Source of the DNA: an uncultured Ruminococcus sp. | GTDB taxonomy: Bacteria; Bacillota; Clostridia; Oscillospirales; Ruminococcaceae | Length of the DNA stretch: 55,742 bases | Reading direction: 5' to 3' | NCBI GenBank assembly: GCA_902780695.1 | Contig: CACZGM010000037.1 | Location: 1 to 55,742, forward strand | Part shown: piece after piece, positions 16,283-26,956 of the stretch | Layout of the letters: each line of letters opens with the position of its first letter | How positions within the stretch are numbered: position 1 is the stretch's first letter | Program-made: the position numbers and the translations under genes | The notes under the pieces: model-generated | What the model was told of the DNA's origin: nothing | Database searches by the model: none | Seen by the model: the letters and a program-made list of their open reading frames with translations, nothing else

Positions 16283-18328
16283 TTATTCTATCTCCGCCCA
16301 TTCGTCATCTTCATCGAGACTGTCGGCGGGAAGCGTTATCACGGACGGAAGCGTGTATGTGGTGATCACCGGTGTGCGCTCCGTAGTGGTAGTTTCGGTA
16401 AGCGGGATCGTCGTGACCGCGGGCGGCGGAGTGTTTTCGGTTGCCGCGGTGGTCTTTTCCGGCATCAGAGTATCGCGCTCGGTCTCAAGCTCGTCCTCTT
16501 TTATGTCCTGCGATACAAGGTATGCGGAAGCACGTTCGCCGTATGCGTACAGGCGCAGATCTCCGCTTTCCGAAACGAGCAGGAACGGTGTTCTGCTGCG
16601 TTCGAGCGCCGAAACATCTTCATTCTTTCTTACAACAAGGAAGCTGTTTTCCGGTACAGATTCAATATCATATGTGACCTTTACGGCTATGTTGCGGTTT
16701 AGGAACTGAAGCATAAGCGCATCGTGCCTGCTGATATTATATGCCGTGACCGCAGGAGCTCCTGCCTGATCGTAAACGCTCTTTGATATCTCTACTGCTG
16801 ACATATTCTTATCAACCGACTCTTTCTGACATATAGGAAGATATACGGCGGATATGAATACAAGCGAATAAACCGTTATTGCGGTCATAAGCGTGGATAT
16901 TATGATCGATCTGTACTTCTTGGTACAGCTTATAACAACAAGAAGTATGCCCATTACACAGAAAGTCATTGACATGGTAAGGAACAGACTGTCGAAATTC
17001 AGCAGTTCCCTGCTTGCCGCTCCTATTCGCAGCGGGTACATTCCGAGTACCGGAGCTATGCGCGTGGAATTACACTCAAGTATAACAGGCACTGCGGTAA
17101 ATATGAATGATGTATAGATTATACCAAGCACTACAGCCGCGCCGAGTATCTTGTTCACACTTATGGAATGAGTGAAAAGCATGATAAGAACGAACACAAG
17201 TGCGAACGGAACAACACCATCTATAAAGCGTCCGAACATCATTGTGTCCTGATATGTGCCATATCCGTCGCTCGGGAAACGGTAAAGTGTACTGAACACG
17301 ATAGTAAAAATCACGGACAAAACCGAAAAGAACGCGAAAACGGAAATATCCGCTTCATAGGTCTGCGGCTCTTTCTTTGCTTTATGCCGTATGCAGGCGG
17401 ACAATATCGCCGCGAACAGGCAGAATGAGATAGCACCGAGGCCCCAAGTAGTAACTGTATAGTAGTAGAACTGTGAAAAGAGCGTCTGTATTATTCGTTC
17501 ATATCCGTCGTTGCTGATATTTTCGACAAATCCGGAAATAAAGCTTGATAATGTATTTTTCAGCAAAGACGGATCTTCCGCACACCAAAGGTCACGCTGA
17601 AGCCATCTGCTTATCTGAAAAACAAGCAAAGATGACATAATGAGCGAGCCGAAAAAAGCGGCAAGGTTCATAACCTTTTTTCCGAAAAACACTCTTTCAA
17701 GAATAAGCGCGATTATCAAAGCTGCGGCTACAGCTATAAGACGCGTATGTGCGCCGAATGATACTCCGCAGACAAAACCGGTGAGCAGCGACATGATAAA
17801 GCGTGTGCCTTTGTTCCTGCACTCGCTTGTTCTGAACACGAGCCATATTATTACCCACGGAAGAACAATGGAAACGGTCTCCGTCCACGCAAATTTGGAA
17901 TGAGCAAAGTAGCAGCAGAATCCGCCTGCCGCAAAAGCTGTGATAAGGCACTTCCAGATCTTGCCCGTTCTCATTCTGAATGCGATATAATATGCAATAA
18001 TCGGAACAAAACTGATCATCAGCGCGTTTATCACGATCATTGCCTTGTACTGCATATTCGGGTCGTTGAACATAAGAACGGCGGGAACATAGATAAGACC
18101 CTGCAGAAATCCGTAGAAATAATCTACAGACACCATAACGCCTGTCCAGCTTCTTCCGACAAAGAAATCGGCAACTGCTATCACCGAAAGCTCATTCGGG
18201 TCAACCGCCGGATACGCCATTCCGAGGCCACCGAGAAGATGAAGCACGAAGAAGAATATGAACAGCGGAGGATATACCGCTTTGTTGCCGTATTTTTCAT
18301 ATATAGCACGGAGCCGGTCATATATCAT
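16283..18328 (-). CDS. Large polytopic membrane protein, GT-C glycosyltransferase-like, with Thr-rich tail
   Basis: The 681-residue protein has a hydrophobic helix at residues 18-40, a first loop with acidic residues (AYPAVDPNELSVIAV) and about ten further membrane segments up to residue 490. This resembles GT-C (PMT/ArnT-like) transferases that use lipid-linked sugars, where an Asp/Glu in the first loop is catalytic. Residues 500-600 form a soluble domain. The tail is rich in Thr and Pro (TTAATENTPPPAVTTIPLTE) and ends with an acidic DEDDEWAEIE. A GGGGGTGA ribosome site precedes the ATG. No sugar-pathway genes flank it, so donor and acceptor are unknown. The GT-C assignment is by architecture only. 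Confidence 0.75.
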   Translation of the reverse strand: MIYDRLRAIYEKYGNKAVYPPLFIFFFVLHLLGGLGMAYPAVDPNELSVIAVADFFVGRSWTGVMVSVDYFYGFLQGLIYVPAVLMFNDPNMQYKAMIVINALMISFVPIIAYYIAFRMRTGKIWKCLITAFAAGGFCCYFAHSKFAWTETVSIVLPWVIIWLVFRTSECRNKGTRFIMSLLTGFVCGVSFGAHTRLIAVAAALIIALILERVFFGKKVMNLAAFFGSLIMSSLLVFQISRWLQRDLWCAEDPSLLKNTLSSFISGFVENISNDGYERIIQTLFSQFYYYTVTTWGLGAISFCLFAAILSACIRHKAKKEPQTYEADISVFAFFSVLSVIFTIVFSTLYRFPSDGYGTYQDTMMFGRFIDGVVPFALVFVLIMLFTHSISVNKILGAAVVLGIIYTSFIFTAVPVILECNSTRIAPVLGMYPLRIGAASRELLNFDSLFLTMSMTFCVMGILLVVISCTKKYRSIIISTLMTAITVYSLVFISAVYLPICQKESVDKNMSAVEISKSVYDQAGAPAVTAYNISRHDALMLQFLNRNIAVKVTYDIESVPENSFLVVRKNEDVSALERSRTPFLLVSESGDLRLYAYGERASAYLVSQDIKEDELETERDTLMPEKTTAATENTPPPAVTTIPLTETTTTERTPVITTYTLPSVITLPADSLDEDDEWAEIE

Positions 18329-18409
18329 TGCACTTCACCCCCATTTTAAAAATACAAGTTATATATCGCTGATGCCAACAGCTTAAACTTATAACGAAAT
18401 TATTGATTA

Positions 18410-19624
18410 TTATTGCATTATCCCTGTATATGAAAGAAAAACATTTAAAATATAAACGAGAAAAAGCATAAGGCTGATACCGCCGAGCACATACAGCATC
18501 TTCGGATTTCCCTTGCGTTCGAGAGCGGCATAATATTCATCGGGAGACGCATCTTTATAGCGTTCCCTCAATGAGAGTATTTTGCTCACGCTCCAGCGCA
18601 TATAGAAATAATCATTGAAAAGCAGCAGTATGATACGGAATATTATCATTATATATGATGTGATAGTAACGATCGAGCTGAACTGAAGATCGGGGACTAC
18701 CGTTTCGTTCATATTTCTGAAGAACAAAACCTGATACATAAGTGACGGTACAGTAAGAATAAAAGTCGCAAGCGTCAGTATCACCGCCGGTCCCGTCATA
18801 CGTCTGTAATAATGATACAGCGGCACAAAGAACCATGCAGACAGGTTCAGTGAAAGCACCTTTCCGCCGTTTGCCATATTCATGAAAAGAGTAAAGAAAC
18901 GCGGTGTACTGAAATTATTCATACCGAGAAAATGAACAAGCTCTTTCTGCTTTACGCCGCGGCAGGTAAGCTCTTCTCCGCTCTCCGGCGAAATGATCGG
19001 GTGACTTTCTATCATATCCGGAAAGCTTTCGTATGCAGCAGGGTCAAAACTTCTCCTGTTATAAAAATCATTGGCTGGTGACTGCTCGGGCTTTTGGTTA
19101 ACCTTTTCCCAGTCAAAGCCCTCTGCGTGCCTGCTCTCGTTAGGACATACAGGATCCATGTCCCAGCAGGACTTGTGAACCGGAGTTCCGCAAACCGGAC
19201 AATATACCTTTTCTTCTCCGTTGTCAAGCTCTTTTCCGCACTTGTCGCACATAGGTTTGCCGTTTACTTTGCGGGTCATTCTGTTTGTGGAAGGCCGCGG
19301 AGTGTGGGAACTTTCAAACGGACACTGATGCGTCATATTATAGCACAGTCTGTGCATAGCGGCTCCGCAGTCCGGACAATACACGCGCTCATCATTCTCT
19401 TCAAAGGGCTTGCCGCATATCTCACAGCCGTTTCCGTCAGGGAAAAGGCGGTTTCCGGATGTATTTCCGTCCCCCTTGTGACCTGCTGTATTCGGACAGC
19501 TGCCTTCCATTTCATAGCAATCCTTGTGCATAGGTGCCCCGCAGTCCGGACAATATATCTTTTCGTCGTCCTCATCAAATCTGTCACCGCAGATAATGCA
19601 CCTTTCTTCTCTGTTGTTATCCAT
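18410..19624 (-). CDS. Membrane protein with three tandem RING-like zinc fingers and a DUF2628-like domain
   Basis: The 404-residue protein starts with three repeats of one zinc-finger type at about residues 9-48, 67-107 and 128-168. Each has C-x2-C-x12-C-x2-C-x4-H-x2-C followed by a Cys and a His, the eight-ligand cross-brace pattern of prokaryotic RING-like domains (YCPDCGAPMHKDCY). After a polar linker comes a region with several membrane segments, beginning NLSAWFFVPLYHYYRRM, which resembles DUF2628. The zinc fingers are predicted to be cytoplasmic. Ubiquitin-type chemistry is not implied; such bacterial fingers may bind proteins. AAAGGACG lies upstream of the ATG and a promoter is at 19708-19736. 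Confidence 0.83.
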   Translation of the reverse strand: MDNNREERCIICGDRFDEDDEKIYCPDCGAPMHKDCYEMEGSCPNTAGHKGDGNTSGNRLFPDGNGCEICGKPFEENDERVYCPDCGAAMHRLCYNMTHQCPFESSHTPRPSTNRMTRKVNGKPMCDKCGKELDNGEEKVYCPVCGTPVHKSCWDMDPVCPNESRHAEGFDWEKVNQKPEQSPANDFYNRRSFDPAAYESFPDMIESHPIISPESGEELTCRGVKQKELVHFLGMNNFSTPRFFTLFMNMANGGKVLSLNLSAWFFVPLYHYYRRMTGPAVILTLATFILTVPSLMYQVLFFRNMNETVVPDLQFSSIVTITSYIMIIFRIILLLFNDYFYMRWSVSKILSLRERYKDASPDEYYAALERKGNPKMLYVLGGISLMLFLVYILNVFLSYTGIMQ

Positions 19625-19707
19625 TAAAACGTCCTTTCAAAACGATATTGCCTATAGATTACATAAACCTTTTCTTTGTCAAATCCCAATTAACAATATT
19701 CCATATT

Positions 19708-19736
19708 ATTATAGCACATTCTGCCGGAATTTGCAA
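19708..19736 (-). promoter_or_regulatory. Promoter of the RING-like membrane protein gene
   Basis: On the minus strand: -35 TTGCAA (19736-19731), 17-base spacer, -10 TATAAT (19713-19708). Confidence 0.7.
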
Positions 19737-19761
19737 GAGTTCAATTGACGATTATAACAAA

Positions 19762-19798
19762 ATCGGCGATTTTCCTTATTTTAAGGATCATCGCCGAT
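19762..19798 (-). terminator. Terminator of the MATE transporter gene
   Basis: On the minus strand ATCGGCGAT pairs with ATCGCCGAT (19790-19798 with 19762-19770) around an inner CCTTA/TAAGG stem. TTTTGTT follows. Confidence 0.85.
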
Positions 19799-19801
19799 CA
19801 A

Positions 19802-21148
19802 TCAGGCATTAATGCCATGTGTCTTCCATTTACCGCTTCTGTAACGCAGATAACTCATTAGTCCCGTAATGAACCAGGTAAGTCCGGATGTCGCCCAGAC
19901 AGCCCAGCAGCCTATCGCCGGTATCATTGACAGTATTGTAGCAAAGCCTATGCGCCCTATAACTTCGACTATACCGTTTATCATAGCGTACCCCACATCT
20001 CCCGCTCCGTTAAGCAGACCACGGGTCGTATGTATTGTTCCGAGAAACAGATAAAAGCAAGCCGAGAGCTTCAGCGCCGTGCCGCCTATGCTTATTACCT
20101 CGCTGTCACTTACGAAAACGGATACTATCTGCTCGCTTATAAGCATGAACACACCGAGCATTGCTACCGAAAACACAGCCATTGCTGCCATAGACCTGCG
20201 TAAACCTCTGATACAGCGGTCTATCCTTCCCGCTCCTATATTCTGACCTGTAAATGTCGATACTGCGGTGCTCAGTGAGATGAAAGGCTGTTGTATAAGC
20301 TGCTCAACTCTCATTGTTGTAGCGTAAGATGCTATGACCGTATCTCCGAACAGATTTGCTGTTCTTTGGAGATAAATCATCGAAACGGAGATAAACGCGT
20401 TCTGTAAAGCTATCGGTACACCCTTTGATATGCAGTTAAGTGCTATTTTCTTATCAAACCGGGCATTCTCTCTCCCTATCCTGAACTGTGGGAATTTGAC
20501 AAAAGCGAAAATTATGCAGCTTACCGCTGAAACTGCCTGAGCAAGTATGGTAGCCAGTGCCGCACCCCATACCCCCATACCGAATACGATCACGAACAGA
20601 AGATCGAGCCCCACGTTCAGCACACTTGCAACGATCAGAAAAATAAGCGGGACGGTGGAATTTCCAAGTGCTCGCATAACTGAATTTATCCAGTTATATG
20701 CCGCAACGGCGACAGTTCCCGCACAGGCTATGCGCATATATCCTACCGCATCACCGAATATCGTGTCCGGCGTTTCGAGCAGATGCAGCATAACCGGTGC
20801 AAGTGTTATACCCACAACAGTAAGAATTATACCGAAAAACAGTATTACATAAGCTGAATTGGCTATCAGCTTTTTTACCGTCTGATCATTCCCGGCACCG
20901 AAATGCTGTGATATAAGGATACCCGTACCTGCGCCAAGACCGAGACACAGAGTATAAAACAAAAACGTCATAGACCCGGTAGCGCCCACTGCAGCAAGGG
21001 CGTTCTTACCGAGATACTGTCCGACTATGACAGAATCGACTATATTATAGAACTGCTGAAACAGATTTCCGAGCAGAAGCGGCAGTGTAAACCCTATGAT
21101 TATGCGGAACTCGCTGCCCTCTGTCATTGATTTTGTATATTTGTCCAT
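19802..21148 (-). CDS. MATE-family multidrug/cation exporter
   Basis: The 448-residue inner-membrane antiporter has about twelve membrane helices in two related halves. Family marks are FTLPLLLGNLFQQFYNIVDSV at the first helix, ALAAVGATGSM, and in the second half SLSTAVSTFTGQNIGAGR. Such proteins export drugs or metabolites in exchange for Na+ or H+; the substrate is unknown. The gene stands alone with its own strong promoter and terminator. Confidence 0.93.
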   Translation of the reverse strand: MDKYTKSMTEGSEFRIIIGFTLPLLLGNLFQQFYNIVDSVIVGQYLGKNALAAVGATGSMTFLFYTLCLGLGAGTGILISQHFGAGNDQTVKKLIANSAYVILFFGIILTVVGITLAPVMLHLLETPDTIFGDAVGYMRIACAGTVAVAAYNWINSVMRALGNSTVPLIFLIVASVLNVGLDLLFVIVFGMGVWGAALATILAQAVSAVSCIIFAFVKFPQFRIGRENARFDKKIALNCISKGVPIALQNAFISVSMIYLQRTANLFGDTVIASYATTMRVEQLIQQPFISLSTAVSTFTGQNIGAGRIDRCIRGLRRSMAAMAVFSVAMLGVFMLISEQIVSVFVSDSEVISIGGTALKLSACFYLFLGTIHTTRGLLNGAGDVGYAMINGIVEVIGRIGFATILSMIPAIGCWAVWATSGLTWFITGLMSYLRYRSGKWKTHGINA

Positions 21149-21238
21149 AAATTTACCTTTTGATTCTGTTATGAAACAATATAATCATTCAGAAACAAAC
21201 CTATACTCATTTGCTTGAACTAAAACATTTATTTTGTT

Positions 21239-21266
21239 ATTATAACACATTCAGCGGGAATGTCAA
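21239..21266 (-). promoter_or_regulatory. Strong promoter of the MATE gene
   Basis: On the minus strand: consensus -35 TTGACA (21266-21261), 16-base spacer, consensus -10 TATAAT (21244-21239). The leader is about 90 bases. Confidence 0.75.
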
Positions 21267-21328
21267 GTAAAATATATGACATAAATTTATCATTTTTATG
21301 ATCGTAAATCTGTTATTGAGTACAAAAA

Positions 21329-21358
21329 GAACCGTTTCCGCAGTTACGGAAACGGTTC
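21329..21358 (-). terminator. Terminator of metY
   Basis: A 12-bp perfect stem GAACCGTTTCCG / CGGAAACGGTTC has a 6-base loop and is followed on the minus strand by a TTTTT run. It lies just after the metY stop. Confidence 0.9.
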
Positions 21359-21376
21359 CCTGACCATACAAGGTAT

Positions 21377-22660
21377 TTACTTTAACGCCGCAAAACCCTT
21401 TTCAAGGTCGGCAATTATATCGTCGATATGCTCAGTGCCGATCGAAAGACGTATCGTGCTCTGCGATATGCCCTGATCTGCAAGCTCCTCATCGGTGAGC
21501 TGACTGTGAGTTGTCGTAGCCGGGTGGATAACAAGCGACTTGACATCGGCAACATTTGCAAGAAGCGAGAATATTTCGAGATTGTCGATAAACTTGTGCG
21601 CTTCTGCCTGACCTCCCTTAATATCAAAGGTAAAGATGCTGCCTCCGCCGTTCGGGAAGTATTTCTGATAAAGAGCGTGATCCGGGTGATCCGGAAGCGA
21701 CGGGTGATTTACTTTCGCAACAAGCGGGTGCTTGGAAAGATAATCTACAACCTTTTTGGTATTCTCAGCGTGACGTTCAAGACGCAGTGAGAGTGTTTCG
21801 GTTCCCTGTAAGAGAAGGAACGCGGCAAACGGAGATATAGCAGCGCCTTCGTCACGGAGCAGTATAGCTCTGATGTATGTAACAAATGCCGCAGGACCTA
21901 CAGCGTCGGCGAAGGAAATACCGTGATAGCTCGGGTTGGGAGCGGCTATAGGAGCATACTTTCCGCTTGCCTTCCAGTCAAATTTACCGGAATCAACGAT
22001 CACACCGCCGAGAGTTGTTCCATGACCGCCAATGAACTTGGTTGCAGAATGTACGACAATATCAGCGCCGTGCTCTATAGGACGGATAAGGTAAGGCGTG
22101 CCGAATGTATTGTCTATAACAAGCGGGAGACCGTGCTTATGCGCTATCCCGGCTATTGCGTCTATATCCGGTATATCACTGTTCGGATTTCCGAGGGTTT
22201 CAAGATATATAGCCTTTGTGTTGTCCTGTATAGCATTTTCAACTTCCGCAAGGTCATGCGCGTTAACAAATGTTGTCTTTATGCCGTACTGCGGGAGCGT
22301 ATGTGCAAGCAGATTGTAGGAACCGCCGTAGATCGTTTTCTGTGCAACGATATGCTCACCGGCATTGGCAAGCGCCTGGATCGTGTATGTGATAGCGGCC
22401 GCTCCGGAAGCTACCGCAAGTGCGGCTACACCGCCTTCGAGAGCGGCAATTCTCTTTTCAAACACGTCCTGTGTCGAATTTGTAAGTCTGCCGTAGATAT
22501 TGCCTGCGTCTGCAAGTCCGAATCGTGCCGCTGCGTGTGCTGAATTCTTGAATACATACGATGTAGTCGCGTAGATCGGTACTGCTCTTGCATCCGAAGC
22601 GGGATCGGGCTGTTCCTGACCAACATGAAGCTGTAATGTTTCGAATTTATAGTTTGACAT
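21377..22660 (-). CDS. metY: O-acetylhomoserine sulfhydrylase (aminocarboxypropyltransferase)
   Basis: The 427-residue protein belongs to the Cys/Met metabolism PLP family. It starts KFETLQLHVGQEQPDP and shows VPIYATTSYVF, NIYGRLTNSTQDVFE, the cofactor-stacking YGGSYNL, and VVHSATKFIGGHGTT with the Schiff-base lysine. The N-terminal signature and the length above 420 favour MetY over MetB/MetC. It converts O-acetylhomoserine and sulfide to homocysteine, in the cytoplasm. AAAGGAAG precedes the ATG. The 190-base leader carries a short Cys-ending leader peptide and alternative stems, described separately, which suggests regulation by cysteine supply. Confidence 0.93.
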   Translation of the reverse strand: MSNYKFETLQLHVGQEQPDPASDARAVPIYATTSYVFKNSAHAAARFGLADAGNIYGRLTNSTQDVFEKRIAALEGGVAALAVASGAAAITYTIQALANAGEHIVAQKTIYGGSYNLLAHTLPQYGIKTTFVNAHDLAEVENAIQDNTKAIYLETLGNPNSDIPDIDAIAGIAHKHGLPLVIDNTFGTPYLIRPIEHGADIVVHSATKFIGGHGTTLGGVIVDSGKFDWKASGKYAPIAAPNPSYHGISFADAVGPAAFVTYIRAILLRDEGAAISPFAAFLLLQGTETLSLRLERHAENTKKVVDYLSKHPLVAKVNHPSLPDHPDHALYQKYFPNGGGSIFTFDIKGGQAEAHKFIDNLEIFSLLANVADVKSLVIHPATTTHSQLTDEELADQGISQSTIRLSIGTEHIDDIIADLEKGFAALK

Positions 22661-22683
22661 AATAGTTACTTCCTTTCATAATG

Positions 22684-22754
22684 CGGCTTTATGCCGAAAT
22701 GTTGATGTTAATGGTTTTGTTCGCGTATTGTTTGTATCTGTTTCAACATCGGCA
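22684..22754 (-). promoter_or_regulatory. Attenuator-like alternative RNA stems in the metY leader
   Basis: On the transcript TGCCGATGTTGA (22754-22743) can pair with TCAACATTTCGGCA (22705-22692), giving 5 + 7 base pairs around a TT bulge. The first arm is exactly the last codons of the leader peptide, Cys-Arg-Cys-stop. The second arm overlaps a competing hairpin CGGC-ATAAA-GCCG (22696-22684) next to the metY ribosome site. No T-run follows, so control would be at translation. Confidence 0.65.
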
Positions 22755-22808
22755 CATTCGCCCGAACCGGAAGTTTGCTCTTACAAGATCTTCAAATACG
22801 TTCCGCAT
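22743..22808 (-). CDS. Leader peptide of metY, 21 residues, ending Cys-Arg-Cys
   Basis: A short frame starts with ATG at 22808 behind a strong AAAAGGAG ribosome site and about 40 bases after the promoter -10. The peptide begins MRNVFEDL and ends FRFGRMCRC before TGA. Ribosome-site quality, promoter position and the two Cys codons immediately before the stop in front of a sulfur-assimilation gene fit a regulatory leader peptide. The Cys codons and stop form one arm of a 12-bp stem with downstream leader RNA. Confidence 0.7.
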   Translation of the reverse strand: MRNVFEDLVRANFRFGRMCRC

Positions 22809-22848
22809 ATTGTCTCCTTTTCTTATCTGTTTAGTAGGTTATGTGCGT

Positions 22849-22877
22849 ATTATATCACACTTTTCATATCTTGTCAA
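22849..22877 (-). promoter_or_regulatory. Consensus promoter of the metY leader
   Basis: On the minus strand: TTGACA (22877-22872), 17 bases, TATAAT (22854-22849). Both hexamers are perfect consensus. Confidence 0.85.
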
Positions 22878-22906
22878 TAGGTTTTAGAAAAAAATTTAAA
22901 ATTTTT

Positions 22907-23641
22907 TTAATCCTGCTGATCGGCAGAACATAAAGTACCTGTATTATTTTCAGAGGTATCCCTTTGTTTCTTCTCGGTTTTGGCGAACGAAGCAGCATAT
23001 ACTTTGCCCGCACCGGCTTCTTTCAAAACTTTTGCTGCAGATGCAAGAGTGCTTCCGGTAGTGCATACATCGTCTATCAGCAATATCCTCTTCCCTTTTA
23101 TATCGCCCGCTTTCGAAGACACAGCAAACACATCCTCTGTATTTGCCTTTCGTTCTGCTACACCTTTTAAACTCTTCTGTTCACTAGTGTCTTTGACTTT
23201 TATCAACACTTTATTATACGGTATTTCCATAAGGAAACGAAGCTCCTTTGCGATAAGCTCGGTCTGATTGTACCCGCGCTCCGACATTTTGGCATCGGTT
23301 ATAGGGATAGGCACAATTATATCAAAATCACCGCAGAACACGCTTTCCTTAACCGCGGTATCTATTCCGCACGCAAATGCGTAGTATGTGTTCCCGCAGT
23401 CATTCTTCTTGAATTCAAGTACAGCAGGACGTATAAAGTCATCGTAAACACAAAAAGCTGCAAACCCGTTTGTGTAAGAAACAGCGGAACTGCCGGTATA
23501 ACGTGTGATGCTGCTCTTACAGCTTTCACAGAAATCGGCATCATGCGCTATATGTTTATTGCAGCACGGACAAATATTCGGATATAGCCAATCTATCAGA
23601 TATCTGTATATTCTGTGCAGTTTTGATCTGTTCATCTTCAT
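22907..23641 (-). CDS. ComF-family phosphoribosyltransferase-like protein
   Basis: The protein of about 244 residues has an N-terminal zinc-binding cluster (CPCCNKHIAHDADFCESC) and a C-terminal phosphoribosyltransferase-type domain with LLIDDVCTTGST as the PRPP loop; PIPITDAKMSERGYNQTE is also typical. ComF proteins take part in DNA uptake and genome maintenance in competent bacteria; no other competence gene is in the window. The frame is open back to an ATG at 23722 inside ilvC, but neither start has a good ribosome site. The start used here (MKMNRSK) places the zinc cluster at the usual distance from the N-terminus. It follows ilvC in the same direction, and a GC-rich hairpin (GCGGCGG/CCGCCGC, about 23650-23680) lies between. 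Confidence 0.8.
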   Translation of the reverse strand: MKMNRSKLHRIYRYLIDWLYPNICPCCNKHIAHDADFCESCKSSITRYTGSSAVSYTNGFAAFCVYDDFIRPAVLEFKKNDCGNTYYAFACGIDTAVKESVFCGDFDIIVPIPITDAKMSERGYNQTELIAKELRFLMEIPYNKVLIKVKDTSEQKSLKGVAERKANTEDVFAVSSKAGDIKGKRILLIDDVCTTGSTLASAAKVLKEAGAGKVYAASFAKTEKKQRDTSENNTGTLCSADQQD

Positions 23642-23691
23642 AGTTATATAATAAGCGGCGGACAGAATGCCCGCCGCCGTAAAAATCAAAT

Positions 23692-25209
<1,518 letters not shown>

Positions 25210-25213
<4 letters not shown>

Positions 25214-26850
25214 ATTATCGTCCTTTCATCTTTATCAACAATGACCTGAAGCAGATACGGCTTTTCGGAATCAAGCATATCCGCTATCGCCTTTTTAGCC
25301 TGTGAGATATCGGTTACGTTCTCCGCATCGATACCATAAGCCTGTGCAATGATATCAAATTTCGGACTTCCGGTAAGATCAACCGCAGTTTCACGTTTAT
25401 CATACAGCATATCCTGCAGTTCCTTGACCATGCCGAGCGTTGAATTAACAAACACTATTATCTTGACATTAATACCGTGCTGTATGACAGTAGCAAGCTC
25501 CATGAATTCCATCTGTAAGCTGCCGTCTCCGCAGAGCGCTATTACCGTGCGTTCCGGGAAAGCCTTTTTGGCACCTATTGCAGCCGGGAGAGAATAACCC
25601 ATAGTTCCCATTCCTCCGGCTGTCATGAATCTTCCCTTATCGGTAAGGCAGATGTTGTTTGCAGTCCATATCTGGTTCTGCCCGACATCAGCAACGATAA
25701 CACAGTCTTCCGGTATCTGACGGTTAAGCTCTTCTATAAAAGGTTTCGGACATACTGTACCTTTTACAGTCTTCGGAAGTTCACATTTTTCCGCGCGTAC
25801 AGCTGCAAGCTCCTCGCACCATTCGGTATGCTGCATTTCCGGCATTATGGCTATAAGCTGCGTTAGTATCTTCTTGATATCGCCTACTACCGGCGTATTT
25901 ACATCAACATTTTTTCCAATCTCGGCTGGGTCTATATCTATATGGATAATTACGATTCCGCTCGTTTTTTCGAGGGCAACTACCGCACGGTCACCCATTC
26001 TCGCACCGAGAAGTATAAGCAGATCACACCGTGATACCGCGTAATTTGCAGCCTTTACCCCGTGCATACCCATCATTCCGAAATACAGCTTGTCGTTCAT
26101 ATCGATATTACTTAAGCCCATCATCGTATTTATGACGGGTATGTCACATTTATGAACGAGTTCGGCAAGTTCTTTCTTAGCACCGGACAGGAAAACACCG
26201 CCGCCTGCGCATATAAGAGGACGACTGGCTTTATCTATCGCGTCCGCAACACGCTTTATCTGAAGCTTGTTGCCTTCTGTTGTGGGCTTATATGAACGTA
26301 TCTCGACCTTATCCGGGTACAAGAACTCCGTCTCCATAAGCTGAACGTCCATAGGAACATCTATAAGAACAGGTCCGGGACGCCCGGTCTCTGCTATATA
26401 GAAAGCCTTTTTTATTACATCACATATTGTATCGGGATCTTTTACAATATAGCTGTGTTTTACAAACGGCTCCGCGGAACCGGTGATATCCGCCTCCTGG
26501 AATACATCTCGTCCTATCTGATCGGAATTTACCTGCCCGGTTATCGCAACTATCGGGATGCTGTCCATATATGCGGTTGCGATAGAGGTAATAAGATTAA
26601 GAGCGCCGGGACCGGATGTAGCGATACAGACGCCGGCTTTCCCGGTCATTCTGGCATAACCGCTTGCGGCATGACCGCCGTTAACCTCGTGACGAACAAG
26701 TATATGCTCTATGCCGGACGAGATAAGTTCATCATAGAACGGGCATATAGCAGCGCCCGGATAACCGAAGACGTGCCTGACACCCTCGACTTTCAGACAT
26801 TCTACCATCGCCCTTGCTACTGTCATTGTATTCTCGGACAAACCTATCAC
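25210..26850 (-). CDS. ilvB: Acetolactate synthase large (catalytic) subunit
   Basis: The 546-residue thiamin-diphosphate enzyme condenses pyruvate with pyruvate or 2-oxobutyrate, the first common step of branched-chain amino acid synthesis. FGYPGAAICPFYDEL and HEVNGGHAASGYAR (with the catalytic Glu), the central FAD-binding-like domain, and the ThDP motif GDGSLQMEFMEL are visible. The assigned start is GTG at 26850. Alternatives are TTG at 26841, which has GGGGTG at good spacing, or ATG at 26826. A promoter and a potentially structured leader lie upstream. Confidence 0.95.
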
Positions 26851-26879
26851 CCCAATGTAAACAAATTAAATATAATACA

Positions 26880-26952
26880 GACCCGCAGATCACTTCTTAA
26901 CGGGAAGTCTTATAACTGTTTTCAACTGTCCCGGATCGGTCTTTCTCGGGTC
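26880..26952 (-). promoter_or_regulatory. Candidate structured leader of ilvBNC
   Basis: The leader can close with GACCCG/CGGGTC (26952-26947 with 26885-26880). Inside, CGGGA/TCCCG (26933-26929 with 26905-26901) competes with ACTTC/GAAGT (26908-26904 with 26896-26892), because the arms share bases. No T-box elements, leader peptide or known riboswitch core were recognised, and no clear T-run follows. The function is unassigned. Confidence 0.4.
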
Positions 26953-26956
26953 GCTC

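Noticed and set aside
22661-22877. SAM riboswitch or T-box upstream of metY
   Set aside because: The leader lacks the conserved cores of both; the short Cys-ending frame and alternative stems explain it better.
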